This document shows, one piece after another, positions 60,401 to 63,589 of a stretch of DNA of 64,000 nt (within the stretch, counting starts at the first letter, position 1; every line of letters begins with the position of its first letter). The notes beneath the pieces are model-generated. The model saw only the letters and a program-made list of their open reading frames with translations. It searched no databases and was not told where the DNA came from. The DNA is from Salvator merianae (lineage: Eukaryota; Chordata; Lepidosauria; Squamata; Teiidae), in the NCBI GenBank assembly GCA_003586115.2, contig QVOM02000021.1:8012248-8076247 (forward strand), written 5' to 3'. Both the position numbers and the translations under genes were made by a program.

Positions 60401-61669
60401 GTCCCTCTGTCTCCTCCCATCCCCCTGATTATCTCCAGCTTTTCTTAGCCATACAGATCCTGCCTTCTAGTCACTTCCATTAATTTATTGCAGTGGTAGT
60501 GGGTAGGCTCCTGAAACAGCACTCCATTTAGTACTCTGGCTCTAGGTATCAAGATGGCCATTTGACAATGTAATGGAAAGGTTTAAGCCAAGCTTTGGGA
60601 GGAAAGCAGCAGTGAGTGAAAGTTGTTCTATTTAAATTCCTCCTTTCTAATCCATGGTTTCTGCTCATGTTCACTTTTCCTTTTCTTCCCCTTTGAAGAA
60701 AGACCAGTTACAAGCTGAGGAAGAAAGAAAAAGTTCGTGGGTTAGTCAGGAACGGCAGAAGACACTGGATAGACTTCGAACATTTAAACAGGTAACTGCC
60801 TGGATGCTGCAATCATCATTTGGCTGCCCAGCCCTGTCTCATCATCGGCCAAGCTGCTTCAGTTGGGCAACTAAGATGAACTGCTTCATGGTTCCCTCCA
60901 TCCTCATTATTTCTCCTAAAGATAATGTCTCCAGAGTTAATGCACCCAGGATCGGGTGGGGGAAGGCCTGGTTTACTGCCAGCAGCCATATTGATCTAAA
61001 TTGCATTAAACCTACAGAAATAGCATGTGAATATCACTTGAGGCCTTCTGAGAAGTTGCTTTATAATTGTAAACTTTTAGATCAAAGTGTCAGAGATCTG
61101 TGCTAGATAAGCTTGTTTAATTTTTGAATCTCATTTTTCTCCTAAGCGTTACCCTGGGCAAGTAATACTCAAATCGACCCGCCTTCGGCAGGCCCACGTG
61201 AGAAGAAAGAGTACAACTAGTTCAGCATCGTGCACTGATCTTCCCCTGCCTTTACCACTCACTACACAGACTGATGTGACAGGGCAAGAAAAAGCGATGC
61301 AACCGTTGCAGATTCAGGAGCCTAGAAGTTCAGAACAAAGTGAAGATACTTCTTCACCTCCCTGTGGGGTTACCACTGAATTTCCTCAAACTACTGGATT
61401 TGGTCATGAACTTCACCCTAGCATAGTTAGTGAGGCACCACTGCCTCCTCCTCTACCACCGCCTCCGCCACCACCTCTGCCCACTAAGGAAGAAGCTACT
61501 CAGTGCTCTGAAAAAATCAGTAGCCCTATTAAACAAAACAGCATGGAAAAACTAGCCTTCCTGAACACCGTGGCACCGTCAGCCCATTTCTTTGACAGCA
61601 GCCAGTTAGTCAGTGCTAAGAAGAAACTCAAGAAGACGGGTGATATAGAAGGATTACAGAGAAAAAGAG
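7926..61669 (+). CDS. JMY: JMY, junction-mediating and regulatory protein (partial gene, exons 1-9)
   Basis: JMY is a WASP-family-related actin nucleator of the WHAMM/JMY group and a p300/p53 transcriptional cofactor. In the family it nucleates filaments alone through tandem WH2 domains, activates Arp2/3 through its connector/acidic tail, shuttles between nucleus and cytoplasm, and acts in motility and autophagosome formation. Here nine exons (7926-8960, 28120-28293, 34342-34492, 36780-36949, 40315-40480, 43942-44129, 58528-58608, 60699-60791, 61147-61669) join in frame into 860 codons plus one base. Residues 1-59 are the conserved N-terminus, 60-215 a low-complexity linker, about 225-686 the helical/coiled-coil region, and 784-798 a short polyproline run. 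All borders are GT-AG. The last exon ends in phase 1 with G, and the WH2/CA exons must lie past 64,000. I see no frameshift or internal stop. WHAMM is excluded by the N-terminus and by the length of the linker. Confidence 0.96.
9660..9832 (+). repeat. SINE remnant with BovB/Sauria-type tail
   Basis: The block 'CTCTGCCAAGAAAACTGCAT' is followed by a 'GTCAACCAGGAGTTGGCCATG' block and then 'ACCCAACAGCAACAAA'. It matches the general form of the squamate SINE 3' region (gccaagaaaac..., gagttggcaatgact..., caacaacaa) that is shared with BovB LINE tails. The 5' tRNA-like part is not clear, so this is a truncated or diverged copy. Confidence 0.5.
10841..10920. mobile_element. Truncated MITE, same family as 51242-51426
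   Basis: The sequence TAGTCTGCACTAGTGTGCAG, then GATATAATCTGGAATA, then CAGTGCAGAAAGGGCC matches the right half of the element at 51242-51426 closely and in the same orientation. The left terminal repeat is absent, so only half an element remains. Confidence 0.6.
13505..13640 (-). repeat. L2-like LINE end, minus strand (tentative)
   Basis: A block with 'GGAAGGCCATTCCAAAGCCT', then 'GGGGCCACCACTGGAAAGAC', then 'CTCTGAGGGTGGCAGAAC' resembles, on the minus strand, the region of squamate L2-type elements near the end of ORF2. The same architecture is seen at 63590-64000. It is degenerate and identified by pattern only. Confidence 0.35.
13640..13805 (+). repeat. CR1-like LINE 3' untranslated end
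   Basis: This block contains CCATTTGCAGGGAGTCTTGA, then GTCTTCTGCTTGAGCATGCC, then a GAGATAGGATGCTGGACTAG segment followed by TGGCTTGATCC. The same sequence of blocks occurs at 21740-21900, at 54780-54960 and, reversed, at 42070-42260. In the 21 kb and 54 kb copies it follows recognisable CR1 coding sequence, which identifies it as a CR1 3' end. Confidence 0.6.
14711..14755. repeat. (AAT)n microsatellite
   Basis: About fifteen uninterrupted TAA/AAT triplets run between ATTATAATAAT and AATACCACC. The array abuts the start of the L2-like LINE fragment that follows it. Confidence 0.95.
14770..15615 (+). mobile_element. L2-like non-LTR retrotransposon, ORF2 C-terminus and 3' end
   Basis: Translated with frameshifts, the stretch shows LGV.LDSSLSFEAQV, LDYCNA-like and LQNAAA-like blocks, then 'ALNFFGPGYLKE' and a tail that corresponds to the end of L2-type reverse transcriptase ORFs. 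The 3' end has the CACCCTGAGACCTTCTGGTG stem followed by GGATATAAATACTGAAATAA and AATAAATAA units. Stops and frameshifts show it is dead. It is 5'-truncated, as usual for LINE insertions. Confidence 0.75.
15892..16479. mobile_element. CpG-rich non-autonomous DNA transposon with perfect 16-bp TIRs
   Basis: The ends are exact inverted repeats: GGGCCTTTTCGCACTG (15892-15907) and CAGTGCGAAAAGGCCC (16464-16479). The 9-mer CAGTGCGAA recurs inside at 16021, 16274 and 16415 as well as in the right end, like the subterminal transposase-binding repeats of hAT elements. The 588-bp body is far richer in G+C and CpG than the intron around it. No clear 8-bp target duplication is visible: the flanks AACATGAG and AATGTGGT agree at only four positions. 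It encodes no transposase. Confidence 0.8.
16530..16719 (-). repeat. tRNA-derived SINE, minus strand
   Basis: Reading the minus strand from 16719 gives GGGCCACAGCTCAGTGATTA (A-box-like), then GCATCTGCTTTGCAAACACA, then CCCAGGTTCGAAACCCGGCA (B-box GGTTCGAAACC). A non-tRNA body follows towards 16530. The A and B boxes sit at tRNA spacing, but the cloverleaf is not intact and the copy continues into a SINE body, so this is a SINE and not a tRNA gene. Confidence 0.72.
17965..18430. mobile_element. Non-autonomous DNA element related to 43025-43705 (tentative)
   Basis: The left edge CTTTCTGCATTGTGCG resembles the CCTTTCTGCACTG terminus of other elements here. The interior shares a CTGCCTCTGAGGGCTCT block and a preceding TCTGGCCTTTGGAACCTTG with 43300-43350. 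The right edge is not clear. It has no coding capacity I can support. Confidence 0.4.
19000..19255 (-). mobile_element. Second copy of the GTG(C/T)TCCACAGCT element family
   Basis: The reverse complement reads GTGCTCCACAGCTGGACCGA, then GAGCAGCTGGACTG, then ACTTCTGGGTGTGAACGC. This lines up with 157-250 of the first copy in the same order and spacing. Terminal repeats are not preserved well enough to set the edges. Confidence 0.42.
20663..20826 (+). repeat. 82-bp tandem duplication
   Basis: Two direct copies of 82 bp (20663-20744 and 20745-20826), each beginning AGAAGCAGTATGATCTCAGC and ending with GCTAATATTGTTATGAATGT, differ at only a few positions. The duplication is recent enough to be almost identical and non-coding. 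Confidence 0.92.
21520..21900 (+). mobile_element. CR1 LINE, end of ORF2 and 3' UTR
   Basis: The text 'CAGTCTATGGAATTTACTAACCAG...AGCCTGGATAGCTTTAAGAAAGGGTTTGACAAATTCATGGAGGAC' is the characteristic end of a squamate CR1 ORF2 and the start of its 3' UTR. The GCCATTTGCAGAGAG, CTTCTGGTTGAGAATG and GAGGCAGGATGC blocks follow, as at 13640-13805. Stops interrupt the frame. Confidence 0.68.
22040..24480 (-). mobile_element. CR1-type LINE, minus strand, with ORF1 and ORF2 remnants
   Basis: On the minus strand several CR1 blocks follow in order. An ORF1-like part at 24064-23690 carries LLGKKVKARTSKI and WMRHWCLEEDFLFVKHW, resembling the end of the ORF1 esterase-like domain. Near 23190-23130 there is an endonuclease-like VIMRNFNYLHID. 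Near 22740-22600 there is FNMSKC followed by DQERDLGV-like text. At 22420-22200 'LEYCV', 'QMIKGLQ' and 'KLFSLEKRQVRE' mark the ORF2 C-terminus. Much of the reverse transcriptase is deleted. A separate tail is inserted at 22450-22590. Confidence 0.66.
22450..22590 (-). repeat. L2/CR1-type 3' tail inserted in the CR1
   Basis: A TTTATTTATTTATATATTTC array is followed by TATCCTGCCCTATACCCGCA and GGTCTCAGGGTGGGTTGCAA. On the minus strand this is the CCCTGAGACC..GGGTATAGGGC stem followed by (AAATA)n. The same unit recurs at 29414-29600 and 42745-43010. Confidence 0.62.
24930..25420 (+). mobile_element. L2-like LINE reverse-transcriptase fragment
   Basis: One frame reads LLFLSDLSAAFDTIDRDFFL, the classic catalytic-palm motif A region of L2/CR1-type reverse transcriptases (DLSAAFDTID). 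Downstream 'GVPQ'-like text follows (CTTGGGGTTCCTCAG at about 25193-25207). The fragment is short and out of frame beyond this point. Confidence 0.72.
28120..28293 (+). CDS. JMY: JMY coding exon 2 (residues 346-403)
   Basis: The acceptor is TTCCTGCAG|CTC and the donor AAG|GTACAA. The 58 codons are in phase 0 at both ends and begin LLEKHKNTESMVELLELYQM, ending LRRQQIK. This helical segment includes TTELYQYLLQPFRDMRELAM and is strongly conserved in JMY and WHAMM. The exon directly continues KRIQE from exon 1. Confidence 0.96.
28890..30427 (+). mobile_element. L1-type LINE ORF2 C-terminus and 3' end
   Basis: Two coding stretches flank an inserted tail. The first (about 29190-29413) reads ISPEGLIRDLQEIKEIL. 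The second carries HQWWTCPKVSQFWNQI, the WW.C...FW motif of the L1 ORF2 C-terminus, followed by 'FAFASVKWVISKNWKN' and 'IEKWYCHLWDTATSEY'. The end is an A-rich tail, CAATAAAAGAAAAAAT, near 30427. Frameshifts and stops show the copy is dead. Confidence 0.78.
29414..29600 (-). repeat. L2/CR1-type tail nested inside the L1 copy
   Basis: TTTATTTATTTATTTATTTG is followed by 'CATTTTTATCCTGCCCTATA', then CCCGAAGGTCTCAGGGCGGG. This is the reverse of the LINE 3' end GGGTATAGGGCAGGATAAAAATGCAAATAAATAAA. It splits the L1 open frame between its two coding stretches, so it inserted after the L1 copy. Confidence 0.7.
30470..31640 (+). mobile_element. CR1 LINE reverse-transcriptase remnant, interrupted
   Basis: Degenerate CR1 text is seen on both sides of an insertion. 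Before it, 'GATCATGCTTAAGGATAGCC' and 'TTCATAAGTGATCTAGAGTC' correspond to the region leading to FISDLES. After it, 'GCAAGAAATGAAACTATAAA' and later 'GACTAGAGGAACTCCCCAG' follow on. The coding frame is broken in many places. The interruption is the element at 30848-31322. Confidence 0.55.
30848..31322 (-). mobile_element. Third copy of the GTG(C/T)TCCACAGCT element family
   Basis: The left edge reads GGCGTTTTCACACTTA and the right edge AAGTGCAAATAGGCCCAGG, an imperfect inverted pair resembling the GGGCCTTTTCGCACTG ends at 15892. The reverse complement holds GTGTTCCACAGCT and TTCTGGGTGCAAATGCATGG in the order seen at 157-250. It interrupts a CR1 remnant, so its edges can be judged from the CR1 text that resumes after it. 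Confidence 0.5.
32320..32756. mobile_element. Non-autonomous element carrying a 30-bp perfect palindrome
   Basis: The right edge TGTGTGGAAAGGGCC resembles the GCAGAAAGGGCC termini of neighbouring elements, and a GAGGCCTCCCTTATCC...AAGGGAGGCCC hairpin lies inside (32666-32706). A perfect 30-bp palindrome sits at 32553-32582. A diverged version of it (CGACCTCAATGTTGAGGTCT) occurs at 43180-43200 in a related element. The left edge is uncertain. Confidence 0.42.
32553..32582. repeat. Perfect 30-bp palindrome
   Basis: The left 15 bases CTGGTAGACCTCAAT are followed directly by their exact reverse complement, ATTGAGGTCTACCAG, with no spacer. The palindrome belongs to the surrounding non-autonomous element. 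Confidence 0.95.
33381..33560. mobile_element. Tc1/mariner-like MITE
   Basis: The left end CCGTAAAATCTTGCATATAA and the right end TTATAAGTGAGACTTTACA are inverted repeats with a few mismatches. A further CACAC/GTGCAC match lies inside. Each end is bordered by TA, the target duplication of Tc1/mariner elements. At 180 bp it has no coding capacity. Confidence 0.66.
34342..34492 (+). CDS. JMY: JMY coding exon 3 (residues 404-453 and first base of 454)
   Basis: The acceptor is TTTCTTTTCAG|ATT and the donor AAAG|GTAACA. It reads ISIENDYLGPRRIESLQKED and ends KYFEITAKAQK. It ends in phase 1, leaving a G that exon 4 completes to GCT (Ala). The segment belongs to the central helical region. Confidence 0.95.
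34990..35965 (+). mobile_element. L1-type LINE ORF2 C-terminus (second L1 copy)
   Basis: Frames read WYQAPFLLAHIIKNLSSNCW, then (after a frame change) HPWWECAMVQIFWKQ-like text with the WW.C motif, then EMNKILKGKFNWTKEMRITQ. The order matches the L1 ORF2 C-terminal region seen also at 28890-30427, although the two copies are diverged. The end near 35965 has an 'AATAAAAATATTATTTTTTT' tail. Frameshifts show it is non-functional. Confidence 0.72.
35855..35880. repeat. (TG)n microsatellite
   Basis: Thirteen TG dinucleotides run without interruption inside the 3' part of the L1-like copy. Confidence 0.95.
36780..36949 (+). CDS. JMY: JMY coding exon 4 (residues 454-510)
   Basis: The acceptor is AATGATTACAG|CTGTG and the donor GAAGAG|GTAGTT. 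Joined to the G of exon 3 it reads AVYDRMRADQKKFGKAAWGA and ends EQKKHALKEE in phase 0. An upstream AG at 36674-36675 would open a longer exon in the same frame, but its phase does not match exon 3, so the 36780 start is preferred. This is charged, coiled-coil-like sequence. Confidence 0.93.
37506..37915. mobile_element. Candidate GGGCCCTTTCTGC-family element
   Basis: The left edge contains TTGGGCCCTACTAATAATCA and, 30 bases on, CCTTTCTATAC. The right edge reads AAGGGCAGAAAGGGCC, matching the right terminus of the 51242-51426 element (GTGCAGAAAGGGCC). Interior text is unassigned and the left border uncertain. Confidence 0.33.
38650..39000. mobile_element. Candidate non-autonomous element (weak)
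   Basis: The left end TTTGGGCCAGTCCAGACAAG and an interior GCTTACCAGTCCAGATGC share a 'CCAGTCCAGA' word. The right end has 'GCTTGGCCCATG'. The composition differs from the surrounding intron. The evidence for transposon ends is suggestive only. Confidence 0.25.
39111..39136. repeat. (GT)n microsatellite
   Basis: Thirteen GT dinucleotides are preceded by CCTACGTAC and followed by ACGGCCC. Confidence 0.95.
39755..39870 (-). repeat. tRNA-derived SINE remnant, minus strand
   Basis: On the minus strand from about 39865 the sequence is GGGCTAAAGCTCAGTAATTG, then GCATCAACTCTGCATGTAGA, then AGGTCCCAGG, a tRNA-like head resembling that at 16530-16719 but without an intact B box. A body with GGGATCCCTGG follows. 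Confidence 0.5.
40315..40480 (+). CDS. JMY: JMY coding exon 5 (residues 511-565 and first base of 566)
   Basis: The acceptor is ATCTTTCCAG|ATG and the donor TCAG|GTGACC. It reads MQSLQGGTEAIAHLDQLEAD and continues YYELQLQLYEVQFEILKCEE, ending LESIKRLIS. The leading ATG is an internal methionine, because the frame continues directly from KEE of exon 4. It ends in phase 1. The heptad-like leucines support a coiled coil. Confidence 0.96.
40610..40690. repeat. Short interspersed repeat fragment
   Basis: The text 'AGGCCCACTCTGTTCAGCAG' followed by 'GCTTATTACCAAGTAAATGC' and 'ATCAGTTTGGATCTTCAGC' follows the pattern of a repeat common in reptiles: a 'cccattgaattcagtggggcttact' block, then 'agtaaatgtgcataggattgcagc'. 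I cannot give its class with confidence. Confidence 0.4.
41060..42655 (+). mobile_element. CR1 LINE ORF2, interrupted by a reversed CR1 end
   Basis: The first part (to about 42070) shows YLEFQKALNK-like text, then 'VLFNLFISDLES', FVDD in place of the FADD catalytic motif, then SVNKCKVMHTAAQNPNYS and VTDQEGNLGVMV. The second part (from about 42355) resumes with IADLEKARRRAAKMIKGMEE and LGVFSLEKREVREDLIEVW. Between them lies a minus-strand CR1 3' end. Stops and the altered FVDD show it is inactive. Confidence 0.8.
42065..42358 (-). mobile_element. CR1 3' end inserted in reverse inside another CR1
   Basis: On the minus strand this is 'GCTTGGATAGCTTTAAAAAAGGCTT' followed by ATGGAGGATAGGTGTC, then GGAGGCAGGATGT-like and CAGCGGGGGTCC-like blocks. 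It is the 3' UTR pattern also seen at 13640, 21740 and 54780. The host text TCACCACATA (before) and TCACCACCACAT (after) are similar, which may mark a short target duplication. Confidence 0.65.
42745..43010 (-). repeat. L2/CR1-type LINE 3' end, minus strand
   Basis: The block TTATTTATTATTTGCATTTT, then ATCCCACCCTATACCCGAAG, then GTCTCAGGGCAGG is the reverse of the (A)CCTGCCCTGAGACC..GGGTATAGGGTGGGATAAAAATGC LINE tail. The 3' UTR continues to about 43010. Confidence 0.62.
43025..43705. mobile_element. Non-autonomous DNA element (GGTCCTTTCTGCACTG end)
   Basis: The left edge GTGGTCCTTTCTGCACTGCC matches the left terminus of the 51242-51426 element. An interior AAGTGTAGAAAGACCCAG (about 43487-43504) looks like a reversed terminus, so two elements or a composite may be present. 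The interior shares CTGCCTCTGAGGGCTCTCTGG with 18310-18335 and a half-palindrome ACCTCAATGTTGAGGTCT with 32553-32582. No transposase is visible. Confidence 0.48.
43942..44129 (+). CDS. JMY: JMY coding exon 6 (residues 566-628)
   Basis: The acceptor is TTTTCTAACAG|AGAAA and the donor AAAAAG|GTAAAG. Joined to the G of exon 5 it reads EKRDEVVYYDTYESMEAMLE, then HLQREELQKLQQKVRQLEAR and SAKKAYLRNKK. It ends in phase 0. The charged heptads support continuation of the coiled coil. Confidence 0.96.
47351..47430. repeat. (CCTTG)n pentanucleotide microsatellite
   Basis: About sixteen CCTTG units run from CCTTGCTGCC to CCTTGCG, with only two imperfections (CCTTGCTG near the start and CTTTG at 47400). 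A frame read through it gives a Cys-Leu-Ala-Leu-Pro repeat that is not credible as a gene. Confidence 0.95.
49100..49207. mobile_element. Foldback element (long imperfect hairpin)
   Basis: The left arm runs CTCAAAGCCAGCTTCAGATT, then AGCCTCCATTCTCCATGTGA. The right arm is AATTCACATGGCAAATGGGA, then GCTAATCTGAGTCTTTGAG. They are inverted copies about 40 bp long around a short ATGAGAAATA loop, with a few mismatches. This looks like a MITE unrelated to the two 3.4/59.3 kb foldback copies. Confidence 0.65.
51242..51426. mobile_element. MITE with 18-bp terminal inverted repeats
   Basis: The left end GACCCTTTCTGCACTTGG (51242-51259) and the right end CCAAGTGCAGAAAGGGCC (51409-51426) are inverted repeats with 17 of 18 matching positions. 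Inside, 'TTATTGTGGATTATATCCCAGAATAGG' is partly inverted against 'CCTATTCTGAGATATAATC'. No 8-bp target duplication is visible. A right half of the same family lies at 10841-10920. Confidence 0.76.
53290..54965 (+). mobile_element. CR1 LINE ORF2 and 3' end
   Basis: Frames in order: ENYRPVSLTSVPGRMMDRFI (53712 on), the start of the RT; then 'SVNKCKVIHIGARNPN' with DQERHLGVLVDSSMKRMEKK; then MVRPYLEYCVQFWSPYLRKD with MQKRATRMIKGLEHL. The 3' UTR blocks at 54780-54960 (CCCATTTTCAGGGAG, AGACAGGATGCTTGACTAG, GGCCTGATCATGCAG) follow. Stops and frameshifts break the ORF. An (ATC)n run lies inside at 53675-53700. Confidence 0.85.
53675..53700. repeat. (ATC)n microsatellite
   Basis: About eight ATC triplets lie within the CR1 copy and end at CATAATCATAG. 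Confidence 0.9.
56405..56645. repeat. CpG-rich segment with a hairpin, possible DNA element
   Basis: This AT-to-GC shift holds CCGGCCGAG, TGCGTTCGGAAGC and GTGCGGCGGCCATC. A hairpin CTTACCTGGAGCTCA...TGAGCTTCAGGTAAG occupies 56569-56602. The 'ATTCGCAC' word occurs twice (56475 and 56608) and resembles the TTCGCACTG end at 15892. It sits directly before the BovB fragment. Confidence 0.35.
56650..56940 (+). mobile_element. BovB (RTE) LINE, end of ORF2
   Basis: One frame carries LKYFGHTMRRENSLEKTLML, then GKMEGKRKKGWQRMR, then SLGRLWETVEDRWAW. This matches the C-terminus of BovB/RTE ORF2 (the LEK.LMLGK.EGKRR.G.QRMRW pattern known from ruminants and squamates). The copy is 5'-truncated and has substitutions, for example where RMRW would be expected. 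BovB is well known for horizontal transfer. Confidence 0.82.
57415..57590. repeat. Possible Tigger/pogo-like fragment
   Basis: The sequence TACAGGGAACCCTTATCATT, then GGGTTCCCCATTCATGACTT resembles the ends of Tigger-type elements (CAGG..CCCTCG.TATTCGCGGGTTTCCCATTCGCGACTT). No second terminus is visible, so this is only a weak call. Confidence 0.3.
58528..58608 (+). CDS. JMY: JMY coding exon 7 (residues 629-655)
   Basis: The acceptor is TTTATTTACAG|GAG and the donor AAATCT|GTGAGT. The 27 codons read EICIAKHNEK, then FLSRFQIEAESHQAAKS, in phase 0 on both sides. The first ten residues match JMY well. The rest departs from the mammalian protein as I recall it, so the second half is a fast-evolving linker. 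Being a multiple of three with symmetric phase, it could be skipped without a frameshift. Confidence 0.9.
58752..59097 (-). mobile_element. CR1 LINE 3' end, minus strand, well preserved
   Basis: The plus strand begins with two copies of AATCATAG, the CR1 3' terminal octamer array. The minus strand reads 'YLKGCHSAEGLALFSVAQ', then RYRLDIRKNFLTVRAISHWN, then RLPQEVVGSPSLEVFKERLD, the CR1 ORF2 C-terminus, followed by the 3' UTR GGAGGTCCCTTCCAACTCTATG. The frame is open over 85 codons, so this is the youngest-looking CR1 copy in the window. Confidence 0.9.
59297..59435. mobile_element. Foldback (palindromic) MITE, copy 2
   Basis: The left arm contains TCTGCATCCAG, TTATTCTGCTATATTTGGATA and TTCTGGAATAAAGCGTGGAT. 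The right arm returns TTCCAGAATATCTATGCTTT, ATTCCGCAATATC and AAGCAATGTCTGGATA. It is the same family as 3446-3578 but carries more mismatches between its arms. Confidence 0.73.
60699..60791 (+). CDS. JMY: JMY coding exon 8 (residues 656-686)
   Basis: The acceptor is CCCCTTTGAAG|AAA and the donor AAACAG|GTAACT. It reads KDQLQAEEERKSSWVSQERQ, then KTLDRLRTFKQ, the most conserved part of the JMY helical region. It is phase 0 at both ends. Without splicing the frame continues to a stop at 61104-61106, which I take to be read-through. Confidence 0.95.
60792..61146 (+). other. JMY: JMY intron 8 (355 bp)
   Basis: This is a short intron from GTAACT to TTCTCCTAAG. It holds no recognisable repeat. 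Its small size suggests constitutive splicing of exons 8 and 9. Confidence 0.8.
61147..61669 (+). CDS. JMY: JMY coding exon 9 (residues 687-860 and first base of 861)
   Basis: The acceptor is TTCTCCTAAG|CGT and the donor AAAAGAG|GTAGCT. It opens with RYPGQVILKSTRLRQAHVRR, the conserved end of the helical region, followed by a Ser/Thr-rich linker. Residues 784-798 are a proline run (PLPPPLP then seven P) that in this family binds profilin, shorter than the mammalian run as I recall it. It closes with FFDSSQLVSAKKKLKKT and EGLQRKR, and the split G codon fits a following Val in the next exon. The three WH2 motifs are not in the window. Confidence 0.94.
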
Positions 61670-61727
61670 GTAGCTCTTCATTTCTGTTGAATGTGATTAA
61701 ATGAGCAGAAAAAGGAAGGGTTCTTGG

Positions 61728-62058
61728 TAGAGATGTGCAAGAACAAACATCGCGTGTTCGGTTCAAAATCAAACCAAACACCTGTTTGTTCAGCTCAATG
61801 GCCAACCGTTCGTGTTCAATTTTGAACTTGTTCAAAAGACAAAAAAGCACAATTTTTCCATTGAAAACCCTTTTCGAGTGCAAAAATACAGCAAACAAGA
61901 ACTATTAAATCTAATCATTCATGTTCACGAGAGACTGGTTTGGTTTGATTGAATCTCTGGATATTTGAACAACTGCATGTTTGGTTTGATGTGAATGGTT
62001 TCAGACATGAACTATTCAGTTGAAGTTTTGAACACACATTGAACTTTGCACATCTCTA
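61728..62058. mobile_element. hAT-like non-autonomous transposon
   Basis: The ends TAGAGATGTGCAA and TTGCACATCTCTA are a perfect 13-bp inverted pair. The flanking 8-mers GTTCTTGG (61720-61727) and ATTATTGG (62059-62066) agree at six of eight positions, consistent with a decayed hAT target duplication. The 331-bp interior is AT-rich with repeated TTGTTC/GAACA words (for example TGTTTGTTCAG and GTTCGTGTTC) and has no coding capacity. Confidence 0.8.
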
Positions 62059-63589
62059 ATTATTGGTTGGTTTGAATAGAAAGTTAAGTGTCACAATCTA
62101 AAGAGTCATGTTTGTGCTTTATGCTAAAGTGTTATGCTTCTCTGAAGACAGACACGTCCACAAAACATATTTCAAATTGGAAGGGAGAAGAGAGATGTGC
62201 TGTTTAAGGAAAATATTTATCAAAATAGGTTTTTGGATCCTGAGTAACAGAACAAATGGAAATCTTGATAATCTTACTAACGGGATTTTTAAAAGCTGTA
62301 CTGTGAACCCTTGATTTACCAGACTTCAGTGGGGACCCTCATCTGTTAAACTGGGAATTCTCCTGCCTCTCTCTCATTTTTCTATAGTTTAAGTGTGTGG
62401 GGCAGCTAGTCTGCAAAGTGCCACTGGACTCCTGATTTTCTCTAGGTTAAAGATACTATGAGAGACCAGGGAAGCCCAGTGGCAGGCTGCAGATTAGGAC
62501 TGCTGTATTGCACAAGTGGGCAGCACAACACCTGAACACAAGATTCTCAAATGCTGCAACACCCAGTGGTCCTGATCTTGTAGGTACAGCTGGCTTCCTT
62601 CTCCTCACAGGTTTAAAGCTAGAGAAGAGAGAGGCCCAGTGGTGGCCCAAAGCCTGGTCTGCACAGCATCACAACTGTAGACCTCATTTCGAATTAGGTT
62701 TTCATTTGTCACATCGATTATCTTCCAGCATCCATTAATCCAGATCTGTTGACTACTGTTGGATTCGATTCCCCTCTTCTCTTCCTTCAAAGGTGAGAGA
62801 AGAACTAGGTACATGAGCCATAGGCTCAGTATGACAGTTGAAAACTTTTAAATATTGAAAGGAGAAGAGAGTCCAAGAGTGATCAGGATTTCTGGGGCAG
62901 GACAGCAATAGAAGGCCTTACTTGGAAGTGCCTCCAAAAGCAGTCTGATTCGTGGACCATTCGTGGGCTTCTCTCTTCAGCATAAGAGGATAACATGCTT
63001 CCATACAGTGATCAATTTGATAGACTTTTTATTTAATCAAGAGTTCACTTGCTTTTGCTAACAACTTGTCAAGCCACACTGAACTCAACATGGAAATATT
63101 CAGTTAATAAATGAACATTTCTAGTAACTTTTCCAAGGCATAAGGAGCAGCGGTCTCTTAAATACATATTTGCAAAATGTTCTGATTGTAGGAAGGATAA
63201 TACAAACCATTTCCAGAAGTTTGGGCATTTTAGAAAGCATTTAAAAACAGGCTTATTAAAGCTCAGGAATGAAAATAATGGTATATCTTAGCAGGTCTAT
63301 TGTTTCACGTGAAAGGATAAATTTTTAGACTGAAATTTAAAAATCAAGGATAAAATCCTGAATAGAGAAATGCATGGAGGGAACACAGTTGCCCTATTTT
63401 TTGGACGAATTTGGAACTGGTTTCAGAAAGACTGGCTTTCTGAGTACATGACAAAAATTTTAACTGTGTATTGCTTTAACATGAAAAGCTGCAGTAGATA
63501 CTTGATAGAGAGAATGAGAAGCAGAAAAAATGCACGCAGGCTTACTTGGGCTCTGCAATATACCATAGTTTTATCTTTTTGTACGTGGA

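Larger units (their letters stand above)
58609..60698 (+). other. JMY: JMY intron 7 (about 2.1 kb)
   Basis: The intron contains a minus-strand CR1 end (58752-59097) and a foldback MITE (59297-59435). I see nothing assignable in 59440-60640. The polypyrimidine tract TTTTCCTTTTCTTCCCCTTT precedes exon 8. Confidence 0.7.

Noticed and set aside
60792..61106. Continuation of exon 8 frame for about 105 codons
   Set aside because: A good GTAACT donor ends exon 8 at 60791, and the next conserved sequence (RYPGQVIL) is in exon 9. The read-through has no family resemblance.
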